A stretch of 60,327 bases of DNA from Treponemataceae bacterium (GTDB lineage: Bacteria; Spirochaetota; Spirochaetia; Treponematales; Treponemataceae), in contig JAILBN010000090.1 of NCBI GenBank assembly GCA_024680915.1, positions 1-60,327 of the forward strand, given 5' to 3'. The translations under genes were made by a program, and so were the position numbers. Positions 42,896-50,848 of the stretch are shown here, piece after piece. The notes below the pieces were generated by a model. That model saw only the letters and a program-made list of their open reading frames with translations. It did no database searches and had not been told where the DNA came from. Position 1 is the stretch's first letter. Each line of letters starts with the position of its first letter.

Positions 42896-43817
42896 CAGGC
42901 AGATACGACTTGTCGGAAAAACAACGATAAATGAAGTAGCTAAGAAATTCGAGGTTTCTGTCAGGCAGGTAAAGCGTGATATTGAGTATTTGCGGGAGAG
43001 GCTTCAGGCTCCTGTAGTTTATAACCGGAAGCTTAAGGGCTACATGTATGATGAGGATTTTCATTCGCTGGAGTTCGCGGATCAAAGTCTGATTCTTTTT
43101 TATGTCATGATAAAATCCCTGGTAAGCAATGAGCATTATATTCCTGTATACAGCAATGAGATACTGAAGCAGCTTGAAAGCAGCATCCCGGAGGAATATC
43201 GTGCCGTATGCGACCGTATTTCCTACCAGTTCCCCAAGGCCGGTGTCATATCCTCCGAATACTTTGCCATCATTTGTGAGGCTGTAAAAAACAGGCTATG
43301 CCTTGATATCGGGTATATTAATCTTAACAATGAAGCTTCCCGCCGTATTCTTGAGCCGGAGCATCTGATAAATTATGACGGAGCCTGGTACATAATAGGC
43401 TTTGACAGAACTCGCGAGAAAATCCGTACCTTCAATATCTCCAGGATAAGTGATATTGCCCTTACGAAAGAAAAATTCCGCAGGAGGGACAAAGAACAGG
43501 CAAAAGAACTGGCTGATTTGATTTCAAGTGGCTTCGGTATTTTCAAAGGTAGTAAAATATCCACCGTAAAAATCCGTTTCTATGATACTGCGGCTCGTAT
43601 AGTTTCGTCCCAGCAGTGGCACCGTGATCAAGTTTTCCGCTGGATTGGAAAAGACAGGAGAGTGGCGGAATTGTCATTTCCTGTGGCCAATTATACTGAG
43701 GTTTTGGGTAAGACCCTGTCCTTCGGGGCTTTGGCTGAACCCCTTTCTCCTAAAAAGTTCGTTGATGTTTGGAAGGATGAGATAAAAAAAATGTATGAAA
43801 AGCTGGAAAAGCAATAA
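42864..43817 (+). CDS. WYL-domain transcriptional regulator
   Basis: 317 residues. N-terminal HTH (TINEVAKKFEVSVRQVKRDIEYLRERL, about 17-45) is followed by the WYL domain with the ligand-contact arginines in NYDGAWYIIGFDRTREKIRTFNISRI. WYL proteins often respond to nucleic acid ends or cyclic nucleotides. GGAGAAAAAA precedes the ATG, and a TGTTATAAT inside the methyltransferase gene (about 42806-42814) could give it a separate transcript. Convergent with the Hpt genes. Confidence 0.85.
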   Translation: MSQTERILYIDRQIRLVGKTTINEVAKKFEVSVRQVKRDIEYLRERLQAPVVYNRKLKGYMYDEDFHSLEFADQSLILFYVMIKSLVSNEHYIPVYSNEILKQLESSIPEEYRAVCDRISYQFPKAGVISSEYFAIICEAVKNRLCLDIGYINLNNEASRRILEPEHLINYDGAWYIIGFDRTREKIRTFNISRISDIALTKEKFRRRDKEQAKELADLISSGFGIFKGSKISTVKIRFYDTAARIVSSQQWHRDQVFRWIGKDRRVAELSFPVANYTEVLGKTLSFGALAEPLSPKKFVDVWKDEIKKMYEKLEKQ

Positions 43818-43834
43818 TTTTATGAGGCAGCTTC

Positions 43835-44191
43835 TTACAGGCCGTTTTTCGTCATTATCTGCTCGAATTTTTTTCTTGCATCCATAAGTTCTTTGTATTT
43901 GTCATCGTGGCCGGTCACGATTCCTTTGCGAAGAGGTTCCATAATCTCTATGGCTATGTTGTACATGGGGGTGAGTCCCATATTGGCAAGGAAACCCTTT
44001 ATGTTATGAGCTGCCTCAAAGGCATTTTTCAAGTTCTGCTCTTCAAGGGCCTTGCCTAGTCGATCGAAGGAGTTGTCTTCAAGGACCCCATATAGACAGG
44101 ACATAAAAAGAGTCTGGTCATTAAGGAAGCGGGCTTTTGTTCCGGCGACGTCGCAGCCCCATTCTTCCAGTTTACGGAAAACATCATTCAT
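43835..44191 (-). CDS. single-domain Hpt phosphotransfer protein (second of pair)
   Basis: 118 residues. The Hpt helix is AFEAAHNIKGFLANMGL with the phospho-accepting His at about 62. No kinase or receiver domain. Its start overlaps the stop of the upstream Hpt gene by 8 bp. The companion's motif is AHTLKG; here it is AHNIKG, still compatible with phosphorylation. Confidence 0.85.
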   Translation of the reverse strand: MNDVFRKLEEWGCDVAGTKARFLNDQTLFMSCLYGVLEDNSFDRLGKALEEQNLKNAFEAAHNIKGFLANMGLTPMYNIAIEIMEPLRKGIVTGHDDKYKELMDARKKFEQIMTKNGL

Positions 44192-44540
44192 CGGCAGAAG
44201 CCTCTTTTATTGCTTTGATTGCTTGTTCGTATGCTTTTGTGACATTGTCAAGAAGCTTTGTAAGGTTTTCCGTTCGTTTTACCCGTAAATCTTCCACAAG
44301 CAGACTGGATGCATGGTATAATTCGGTAAGGCTTAAATTCCCAGCAGTTCCTTTCAAGGTATGAGCAGATGAGAATGCTTTTTCAATATTATTATTTTTT
44401 ATTGCCTCTACCGTTTCATTATAACTGGGATCTTCCGGGAACATTCGAAGGAATTTCTGATATACGGCATCTAGTCCGCTGAACCTTTCGTATCCACTAT
44501 CATAATCAATGCCAGCATTTTTTAGGATGTCAATATTCAT
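44184..44540 (-). CDS. single-domain Hpt phosphotransfer protein (first of pair)
   Basis: 118 residues from the ATG at 44540, preceded by GAGGA; a start at 44552 is upstream of that site. Hpt helix AFSSAHTLKGTAGNLSL with His at about 60. No hybrid kinase or response regulator lies nearby, so both Hpt proteins are orphans serving partners elsewhere. Divergent from the uracil permease gene. Confidence 0.85.
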   Translation of the reverse strand: MNIDILKNAGIDYDSGYERFSGLDAVYQKFLRMFPEDPSYNETVEAIKNNNIEKAFSSAHTLKGTAGNLSLTELYHASSLLVEDLRVKRTENLTKLLDNVTKAYEQAIKAIKEASADE

Positions 44541-44614
44541 TAAAGTCCTCACTACTATGCATTCTTTTTATCGGTAAAAATATTGTAAAACTACACTATG
44601 GAAAAATACATTGT

Positions 44615-44644
44615 ATTTGCCATTTACCACTGTTTTGTGATATA
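44615..44644 (+). promoter_or_regulatory. promoter of the uracil permease gene
   Basis: TTGCCA with 18 bp spacing to TATAAT in the extended form TGATATAAT (ending near 44645). The leader of about 75 nt contains a GGG/CCC hairpin near 44670-44690 but no recognised riboswitch. Confidence 0.55.
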
Positions 44645-44727
44645 ATGTTGCAATTTGTGCAGAATATAGTGCGGGATTTACCCCCTGTTTTCTCACAGAT
44701 GACTAATACAAATATGAGGAGATGGAA

Positions 44728-46059
44728 ATGAGTTCGCAATTTTACGGACCGAACGACAAGCCACCGTTATCCAAATGGATTCCGTTGAGCTTTCAGCATG
44801 TGTTCGCTATGTTCGGTGCAACTGTTCTTGTTCCGCTGCTGACGGGATTAAGTACTTCAACTGCCTTGTTCACAGCAGGAACAGGAACCTTGATCTACAT
44901 TCTAATTACAGGTGCGAAGGTGCCCGCCTTTTTGGGGTCTTCGTTCTCCTTTATACCGGGACTGATTGCAATCAGCCAGGCATACGGTGCTTCCTATGCT
45001 ATGGGCGGTGCAATTTTTGCCGGTATTTTTTATGCCATAATCGCATTGATAATCAAGTTCGCAGGAAAATCCTGGATAGACAAGGCTCTTCCTCCTGTGG
45101 TTATAGGCTCTGTAATTATCGTAATCGGTCTTGGTCTTGCTCCTACAGCTATTAAAGAGTTCTTCTACATCGGTTCTTCCGGTGCGGATGCCGACTACTC
45201 CCTGGTTTATGCCAGCATCGGAGCTGTAACTCTTATAATCGCAGTTATCGCTACCATTTTCTTCAAAGGCTTTTTCAACACACTCTCTATCCTTATAGGG
45301 CTTTTGGGAGGTTACCTCTTCACCTTGATCATGGGCTTCTTCTTCCCAGCCTACAAGCTCATCGATTTCAGCGGTGTAGCTTCTGCCCGTTGGTTCGCCC
45401 TGCCTTTCCTCCATGCTGATGACAGCCTGCATACTCTCGGCTGGAGCTGGATAGCACCCAAGTTCAACCTTGTCTCTGTCATTACTTTCATAATCATCTC
45501 TATTTCAACAGTGTGCGAGCACCTGGGTGATATGCTCACCACATCAAAGGTCGTAGGTCAGGATTATTACAAGAATCCTGGACTTCACAGAACTATTCTT
45601 GGTGACGGTGTGGCTACAGCCTGGGCCGCTATCTGGGGTGGACCGCCGAACACCACATACGGTGAGAATATCGGTGTTATGGCCATAACAAAGGTTTATT
45701 CCGTATGGGTAATCGGTGGCGCCGCAATAATCGCCATTATCCTTTCCTTCTGCGAGAAATTCGGTGCTCTTATAAATACTATCCCTACACCTGTTTTGGG
45801 TGGTATCTGTACCCTGCTTTACGGACTTATCGCATCAAGCGGTCTTCGCACGATTGTAGATGCTGGAATCGACTATCAGGATAAGAGAAACCTTACTATC
45901 TCTTCTGTTATCCTTGTTATAGGTATCGGTGGAGGTACCCTTAAGTTCGCAGTGGGCTCAAGCTTCAATTTCGCATTGGGCGGAGTCGCCTTGTCAACTC
46001 TTGTGGGTATTATCCTGAATCTTGTTATTCCCAAGAAGAAAGCCGCTGATAAGAAATAA
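44728..46059 (+). CDS. uraA: uracil permease (NCS2 family)
   Basis: 443 residues. NCS2 features: PLSFQHVFAMFGATVLVPLLTGL at the N-terminus (QH motif), AFLGSSFSFI, ISTVCEHLGDMLTTSKVVG with the conserved E, and PPNTTYGENIGVMAITKVYS (NxxxxxENxG). These favour uracil over purine transport. GAGGAG lies six bases before the ATG at 44728; the ATG at 44722 directly abuts it and is too close. A terminator follows. Confidence 0.88.
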   Translation: MSSQFYGPNDKPPLSKWIPLSFQHVFAMFGATVLVPLLTGLSTSTALFTAGTGTLIYILITGAKVPAFLGSSFSFIPGLIAISQAYGASYAMGGAIFAGIFYAIIALIIKFAGKSWIDKALPPVVIGSVIIVIGLGLAPTAIKEFFYIGSSGADADYSLVYASIGAVTLIIAVIATIFFKGFFNTLSILIGLLGGYLFTLIMGFFFPAYKLIDFSGVASARWFALPFLHADDSLHTLGWSWIAPKFNLVSVITFIIISISTVCEHLGDMLTTSKVVGQDYYKNPGLHRTILGDGVATAWAAIWGGPPNTTYGENIGVMAITKVYSVWVIGGAAIIAIILSFCEKFGALINTIPTPVLGGICTLLYGLIASSGLRTIVDAGIDYQDKRNLTISSVILVIGIGGGTLKFAVGSSFNFALGGVALSTLVGIILNLVIPKKKAADKK

Positions 46060-46082
46060 CGAAGCTTTTGTAGCAGAATACG

Positions 46083-46117
46083 AGCTGTCCGTTGGAATGT
46101 GCGGGCAGCTTTTTTTG
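46083..46117 (+). terminator. intrinsic terminator after uraA
   Basis: Nine-base-pair stem AGCTGtCCG/CGGgCAGCT (one G-T pair) with a 10-nt loop and seven T. Confidence 0.85.
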
Positions 46118-46245
46118 TTTAAATGGCGCGAAGCTGGATAGGCTTACCCGGCTTTGCGCGGCGTGCTGACGCGTGGTCTTGAGCTGACAAGTCCGCTCAA
46201 GACTCGCCTGGGGCGACCGCTACAAGCCGGCGCAGGGTATCCTTG
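46118..46245. other. dense intergenic inverted repeats, candidate structured RNA
   Basis: Stem 1: GCGCGAAGC (46126-46134) with GCTTTGCGC (46151-46159). Stem 2: GTCTTGAGC (46176-46184) with GCTCAAGAC (46195-46203), perfect. The loop of stem 2 contains TGACAAG, and CTGACAAG (46184-46191) is complementary to CTTGTCAG (46232-46239), so a loop-to-downstream pseudoknot can be drawn. No open frame. It lies between the uraA terminator and the stop of a minus-strand gene. Confidence 0.5.
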
Positions 46246-46992
46246 TCAGTGTTTTGTGTCAGCCGCTTCAAAGTGAAAGGCTGCGAACTTTTTCGGCTGA
46301 TGGAAGCTGACTAAGTCCGTATCCTCTATCAGGCAAGAGAAGCCGCAGTTTTCGCTTCGCTTCTCCCCTGCCACTGCCCGGCTTCTTGCCCCGGCATCAA
46401 CCCTGTTTACCGTTCCGTACCAGGTTCTTCCGGCTTCCGGTGCTTGTGAAAGCCCCATATCTCCCCAGGGGATAAAAAGCTCCATATACCAGAAGCCATC
46501 TTCAATTTCTATGCGCCGTACCGCATTACTTTTCCAATCATAATCGAAGAGCAGGGGAAGTCCTGCCACCGTATCAGTAAGAGACCCGTATATTTTTTCA
46601 CCGCCGTCATATTTTTTGCTGTTTTCGCTGGCTTGGGCTCTGTCCCCTGTGAAAACCCTGTAGTCCAGGCAGGCTCCGTTCGGGTTTATTTCCCAAGCAT
46701 AGTAGATAGAGTCCTCCGGGCTTATGAAGAGCTCCAGGCAGTCGTCCTCGAAAACCTTGCTTTTATCCTCTGTCCTGCGGGAGACCAGCTTTCCCCCCGG
46801 CACCTCCGCACAGAAGGATAAGGCAAAGCCATCTTTGCCGGCAGCCACAAAGACGCCGGTGAAGAGCTTTCTTGGCTTATAGCCTTCCCAGGGATATTCC
46901 AGCTCTATACCGGGAACCTCCCGATCATTCATTTTCTGGTCGGTATTTTTCTCAAGATTCATATCAAGTATGGGTATGTAGAATTCCTTCAT
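46246..46992 (-). CDS. CBM9-like carbohydrate-binding fold protein, apparently cytosolic
   Basis: 248 residues. The sequence matches the CBM9-like/DOMON-related fold seen in bacterial sugar-binding modules: FTGVFVAAGKDGFALSF, VFEDDCLELFISPEDSIYYAWEINPNG and WYMELFIPWGDMGL. There is no signal peptide, which is odd for a secreted-type module; it may bind cytosolic glycans or be a stand-alone protein of unknown role. A minus-strand TGATATAAT ends seven bases before the ATG, a leaderless arrangement. Confidence 0.7.
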   Translation of the reverse strand: MKEFYIPILDMNLEKNTDQKMNDREVPGIELEYPWEGYKPRKLFTGVFVAAGKDGFALSFCAEVPGGKLVSRRTEDKSKVFEDDCLELFISPEDSIYYAWEINPNGACLDYRVFTGDRAQASENSKKYDGGEKIYGSLTDTVAGLPLLFDYDWKSNAVRRIEIEDGFWYMELFIPWGDMGLSQAPEAGRTWYGTVNRVDAGARSRAVAGEKRSENCGFSCLIEDTDLVSFHQPKKFAAFHFEAADTKH

Positions 46993-47008
46993 GAATGCAA
47001 TTATATCA
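46990..47008 (-). promoter_or_regulatory. extended -10 with leaderless start, CBM9-like gene
   Basis: Minus strand TGATATAAT (TATAAT 47005-47000), seven bases, ATG (46992). No Shine-Dalgarno; no clear -35. Confidence 0.58.
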
Positions 47009-47132
47009 CGAAAGCTTGCCTAATAAAAAGAAATGGCGCAGGTTTCAGTTCGCGGCGTAATGAAGCTGGCAGAAGGCCAGGTATTGCGTCTCGGGGAGAA
47101 GGCTTTCCTCCTGACTATATCCCTTTCATACC

Positions 47133-47173
47133 TTGCGTGAAATGCCGGCTGCTGTTATGCTTCAAGGTATATG
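47133..47173 (+). promoter_or_regulatory. promoter close to the start of the ThrE-like gene
   Basis: TTGCGT (47133-47138), 17 bp, TATGCT (47156-47161) in the extended form TGTTATGCT, then nine bases to ATG (47171). The leader would be about two bases. Confidence 0.5.
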
Positions 47174-48514
47174 GGTATTACTTGCGAAGATATGATCGAT
47201 ATAGCCATAAGGGCTGGTTCCATAGTTCTTGAGAACGGAGGAGAAACCTACCGGACAGAGGGAATCGTCAACAAAATAGCTGCTGCCCTGGGGGCAAAAA
47301 CTTCCTCCAGCTTTGTGACTCCTACGGTCATTCAGTTCTCTTATACTGATGATAATGACCACTATCATTCTGCCATAAGGCGTATAACAAAGCGTGGCGT
47401 GAATCTTGATAAAATATCCTTGATCGACGAGCTTACCCGCCGCATAGAAAAAAAACAAAAGACCTATGAGCCCAGGGTCATTGAGAGCCTGCTCTCCCGT
47501 ATAGAGAATTCACCTGTCTATAAAAAGCCACTGGTTCTTTTTGCAGCAGCCTTAAGCTCCTTCTGCTTCGCCTTTATGTTCGGCGGCTCCTTGGCAGAGG
47601 CCTGTGCTGCCTTTATGATTGGCTTTATCCTAAGGCTTTTCCTCCTTTTCTCTCAGAAAAGACTTTTTGGAAGCTTCTCGTCTTCCCTGCTTTCAGGAGC
47701 CATTAGCTCCGTCCTTACAGAGATTGTTTTCCTTCTGGGCTTTATTCCCTCCACGGAAGTCACTCTTATTTCAGTTTTGATGCAGGTTGTTCCAGGGCTT
47801 GCCATCGTCAATGCCATCAGGGACATAATAGAGGGTGATCTTGTCTCTGGTGCTGCCCGCCTGCTTGATGCCTTTATGGTGGCTGCAGGTCTTTCCGTGG
47901 GTGCTGTGGCCGGACTTTTTGTTTTCAAGGGTAGCTTTCAGGAGGAATTGGCCCGGGAGCTGGGAAAATCTATGGCGGATGCTGCTTCCTCTGCTGTAGA
48001 GCCCTCTGCCCAGGCTCTTGGCGCTGCCATCGTTGGTGAGAAGGCTGGCTTTGTAAGCCTTCTGGTCGCATCTCTTGTCGCAGCTTTGTGGGGTGGGGGT
48101 GCTTCAGGCTTCAGCTCCGTTTATCTTCATTCCAAACCTTTGGACATATTGTTGGGGGCTCTTTGTGGTGCCGTGGGCTGGTTCGTCTTTACCTTGACAG
48201 GAGGGGAGGGGGCTTCTTCCTACCTTGCGGGAGCCTTCACCGTCGCCGTTCTATCAGAGCTGCTGGGAGCCCTGCTTAAGACTCCCGCTACGGTTTATCT
48301 TCTGCCAGGCCTGCTTCCTTTGGTTCCAGGAGGCGGAATGTTCCTTACCATGAGAAGTGCTGTGAACGGATTCATGGAAGAAGCCGCGTCTTATGCCTAT
48401 ACGACTCTTTTCGCGGCTGGAAGTATAGCTTTAGGGATAGCCTTAGCCTCTTCCGGCAGAAGGCTTCTTATGCAATTCAGATTGTTCAGCCGGGCAGGCC
48501 TTTCCCGGTACTGA
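47171..48514 (+). CDS. ThrE-like threonine/serine exporter
   Basis: 447 residues. The soluble N-terminal part (IRAGSIVLENGGETYRTEGIVNKIAAALG, IRRITKRGVNLDKISLIDEL) and the about ten membrane helices that follow match the two-part ThrE family (ThrE plus ThrE_2 fused in one chain). QVVPGLAIVNAIRDIIEGDLVSGAARLLDAF is a strong family segment, as is LLPLVPGGGMFLTM in the second part. Probably exports threonine, serine or a related amino acid. Confidence 0.85.
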   Translation: MGITCEDMIDIAIRAGSIVLENGGETYRTEGIVNKIAAALGAKTSSSFVTPTVIQFSYTDDNDHYHSAIRRITKRGVNLDKISLIDELTRRIEKKQKTYEPRVIESLLSRIENSPVYKKPLVLFAAALSSFCFAFMFGGSLAEACAAFMIGFILRLFLLFSQKRLFGSFSSSLLSGAISSVLTEIVFLLGFIPSTEVTLISVLMQVVPGLAIVNAIRDIIEGDLVSGAARLLDAFMVAAGLSVGAVAGLFVFKGSFQEELARELGKSMADAASSAVEPSAQALGAAIVGEKAGFVSLLVASLVAALWGGGASGFSSVYLHSKPLDILLGALCGAVGWFVFTLTGGEGASSYLAGAFTVAVLSELLGALLKTPATVYLLPGLLPLVPGGGMFLTMRSAVNGFMEEAASYAYTTLFAAGSIALGIALASSGRRLLMQFRLFSRAGLSRY

Positions 48515-48545
48515 TAAAGGTTTTTGATTACTGCTTGGTGGTATA

Positions 48546-48616
48546 AGCGGATAGCGGGAGTCGGACCCGTCTCTCAGGCTTGGGAAGCCCACGTACTACC
48601 GATGTACTATATCCGC
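48546..48616 (-). tRNA. tRNA-Gly (anticodon CCC)
   Basis: 71 nt, no encoded CCA. Acceptor GCGGATA/TATCCGC; D-arm GTAC...GTAC; anticodon loop TTCCCAA; T-arm CGGG-TCCGACT-CCCG. Position 55 is C rather than U (loop starts TC instead of TT), and the outer T-stem pair is A-C, so the T-arm is slightly degenerate. It lies behind the chemoreceptor gene on the same strand. Confidence 0.85.
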
Positions 48617-48627
48617 AGGGAAGTCAG

Positions 48628-48661
48628 AGGGGGAAGAGGAAAAATCCTGGCCCCCCTTTTC
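48628..48661. terminator. G/C-rich hairpin between the chemoreceptor gene and tRNA-Gly
   Basis: GGGGG...CCCCC arms with inner AGGA/TCCT. It is followed by TTTT on the + side only, so it may end transcripts entering from the left, while for the minus-strand chemoreceptor it lacks a good T-run. Confidence 0.4.
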
Positions 48662-50532
48662 TATTGAATCTTGAATCTATCAAGCTCATTAGTTATGTTA
48701 CGGACAGATGTTTTGTTCTGATCCGCTTTTTCTTTTACTGTCATGAAGGAATTAGAGAAATCCTTTATGACAACCTCAGATTCCTGCATCGCTTTGTTAA
48801 CAATTTCGGCAAGATTCACGATATCCTCAATACCTTTTTTTATACCCTTCGTATATTCCGTCTGACTCTTTATCAGATTATTGACTTCAGAAATATTCTG
48901 AGTGGTATTCTTGGTATTTGAAAGAACCTTGTTCGCTTTTTCGGACTGATTTATGATTGATTTTGAGATCTCGTCCACAGCCTTGAACTGTATATCAATC
49001 TTCTCGCCTATCTTTCCGAAAGCCGTCTGAGTATCGATCATGCTTTGTTCTCCTGTCTGAATGACAGAGACAATCTCATCGATGATCGTACCGATGTCCC
49101 TAGCTGATTTCTGAGTGTCTTCAGAAAGCTTCCGTATTTCTCCCGCTACGACAGCGAAGCCTTTGCCTGCCTCTCCTGCATGGGCAGCCTCTATCGCCGC
49201 GTTCATAGCAAGAAGGTTTGTCTGGTTTGCTACGGAATCGATAACTTGGATTACGTCGTTCATCTTTTTGGATTTCTCAGAAATCTCGTTTATGACGGCC
49301 TTGCTCTTCTCAACTTCCGTTTTTCCTGAAGAAGATTCCTGTGTAAGCTCGTTGGAAAGGACCTGAGCCTTTTCAATCAGACTAGCCACAGAAGAAAGGC
49401 CTGAGACCATAGCTTCTATCGAATTAGCATTCTGCTTTTCGGAAGAGGCCTGATTCTCCATAATCTTGCTGACAGTATAGGCTTTTTCGTTAAGTTTGTC
49501 TATGTTCATCTTTGCCTCGTCAAGAAGCTGGCCCTGCTGGTCATTCTGTTTGCTCATATTCTCAAAGGATGAGACTATTTGGGTTATACCTGAGAAAGAA
49601 TTCTCTGTTACATTCATCAGATCCCTTGCGTCCACATCGACACTTTGACTTTCTTTTTTCAAAGTGGATATGGAGTTCTTAAGGAAATCCATGAGCTTGT
49701 TCGTTTCTGTCATTACTATGCCGAAGTCATCAAATGTACTTATGCTCAATCTGGAGACAAGATCTCCGTTCTCCCTGAGAGAAGCAATCTGCTTGATAGT
49801 AGTTTTGAACCGTGTCCTTAGGGAATGCAAGGTTATCATGTATAGGGGAGCAGCAAATAGGAAACCATAGATAAAGGCTATCGCCATTTTCTTGAAAAAC
49901 TCCGGCAGAGGCCATTGATGGCGGATAGCACTGTAACCACTGCAGAACATGTGCCAGCAGCAGGAAAGGACGATACAAATAAAAATTCTTGATACTGTTG
50001 AAGAATAGGGTTTTGCTTTTATTCCTTCAATACTATGTATCTTCAATTTCGCAAGTTCATTACTTGCGACGACCGTGAAGCATGTAACGCAGTATTCAAT
50101 CGCAATGATCGCATAAAGAATGATCAGTATGAATATGAAAATCAGTTCCTTGGTGTTGTAAGCGACCTTTCCTGTAAGAGTCTTTATTATGATCGTAGCC
50201 CCGTTGCCGATGGGATAGCCTATTATAAGAGAAATAATCGTGACCAGCTTAAGCTTTTTCAAGACGTGGGTAGATTTTTTCTTCTCTTCTTCAGAAAGCT
50301 GTCTTTTTTCAGAATCTTTTATCAATATTAAAAGAGGCTTGGCGATCAGGTAATTGATAATCGAGACTATCGCGACCAGTGCCAAGGCAGGACCAAAGGT
50401 GGCTCCCAAGTTTGCGAACCATTCTCCATAGGTGCCTCCCTTTATCTGGGTTATTTGAAAAGAGGAAAGTAAAGGAACCCCTATAACTGTGGAAAGCCCG
50501 AAAAACAACATGTAAATAGCATATATATTCAT
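48661..50532 (-). CDS. methyl-accepting chemotaxis protein with multi-pass membrane domain
   Basis: 623 residues. Instead of two helices flanking a periplasmic sensor, the N-terminal 245 residues hold about six hydrophobic segments (for example ALALVAIVSIINYLIA, LIFIFILIILYAIIAI, IAFIYGFLFAAPLYMITL) and almost no loop. The signalling hairpin tip is canonical: NQTNLLAMNAAIEAAHAGEAGKGFAVVAGEIRKLSE. It should couple to CheA/CheW and sense something in or at the membrane. GAGGGG lies before the ATG. Confidence 0.88.
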   Translation of the reverse strand: MNIYAIYMLFFGLSTVIGVPLLSSFQITQIKGGTYGEWFANLGATFGPALALVAIVSIINYLIAKPLLILIKDSEKRQLSEEEKKKSTHVLKKLKLVTIISLIIGYPIGNGATIIIKTLTGKVAYNTKELIFIFILIILYAIIAIEYCVTCFTVVASNELAKLKIHSIEGIKAKPYSSTVSRIFICIVLSCCWHMFCSGYSAIRHQWPLPEFFKKMAIAFIYGFLFAAPLYMITLHSLRTRFKTTIKQIASLRENGDLVSRLSISTFDDFGIVMTETNKLMDFLKNSISTLKKESQSVDVDARDLMNVTENSFSGITQIVSSFENMSKQNDQQGQLLDEAKMNIDKLNEKAYTVSKIMENQASSEKQNANSIEAMVSGLSSVASLIEKAQVLSNELTQESSSGKTEVEKSKAVINEISEKSKKMNDVIQVIDSVANQTNLLAMNAAIEAAHAGEAGKGFAVVAGEIRKLSEDTQKSARDIGTIIDEIVSVIQTGEQSMIDTQTAFGKIGEKIDIQFKAVDEISKSIINQSEKANKVLSNTKNTTQNISEVNNLIKSQTEYTKGIKKGIEDIVNLAEIVNKAMQESEVVIKDFSNSFMTVKEKADQNKTSVRNITNELDRFKIQ

Positions 50533-50848
50533 ATAATTCCCCTCTGATGTGTGGTATTTTTATAATGAAGTAAACGTCTGTTACTTCAGAAGTTGTTTTG
50601 CTAGAACAAATACCTACAAAAGCATTTTATACTGAAGATAAAGAAATGCACAAGAAAAATATTCTGAGGGTGCAGGGAAAGTCTGCAGCCTGCCTCTGAG
50701 CCTTGGCTCAGCTTTTTCCGTCCTGGGAAAAGGACCCGGAGAAAAAAAATCCACCCCTTTTATGTGATATGTGTCCAGAATTATGGGTACATATCATATG
50801 CAGGAGTGGATTATTCCTTGTATAAGCTTGCAAGATGCGGAAATTTTC
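50533..50848. other. intergenic region upstream of the chemoreceptor gene
   Basis: 316 bp without a gene. It holds the chemoreceptor promoter region (minus strand, AT-rich 50540-50650), a perfect TGAGCC-tt-GGCTCA hairpin (50698-50711), a second stem CTTTTTCCG/CGGAGAAAAA and the nested terminator of the cellobiose phosphorylase gene. Confidence 0.6.
50742..50812 (-). terminator. nested terminator of the cellobiose phosphorylase gene
   Basis: On the minus strand AATCCACTCC (50812-50803) pairs with GGGGTGGATT (50758-50749), followed by seven T. Inside the loop ATGATATGT pairs with ACATATCA, so the whole is a two-tier stem. Confidence 0.7.

Noticed and set aside
44645-44727. Purine or PyrR-type riboswitch upstream of uraA
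   Set aside because: The leader has one GGG/CCC hairpin but no conserved aptamer core or anti-terminator that I can identify.
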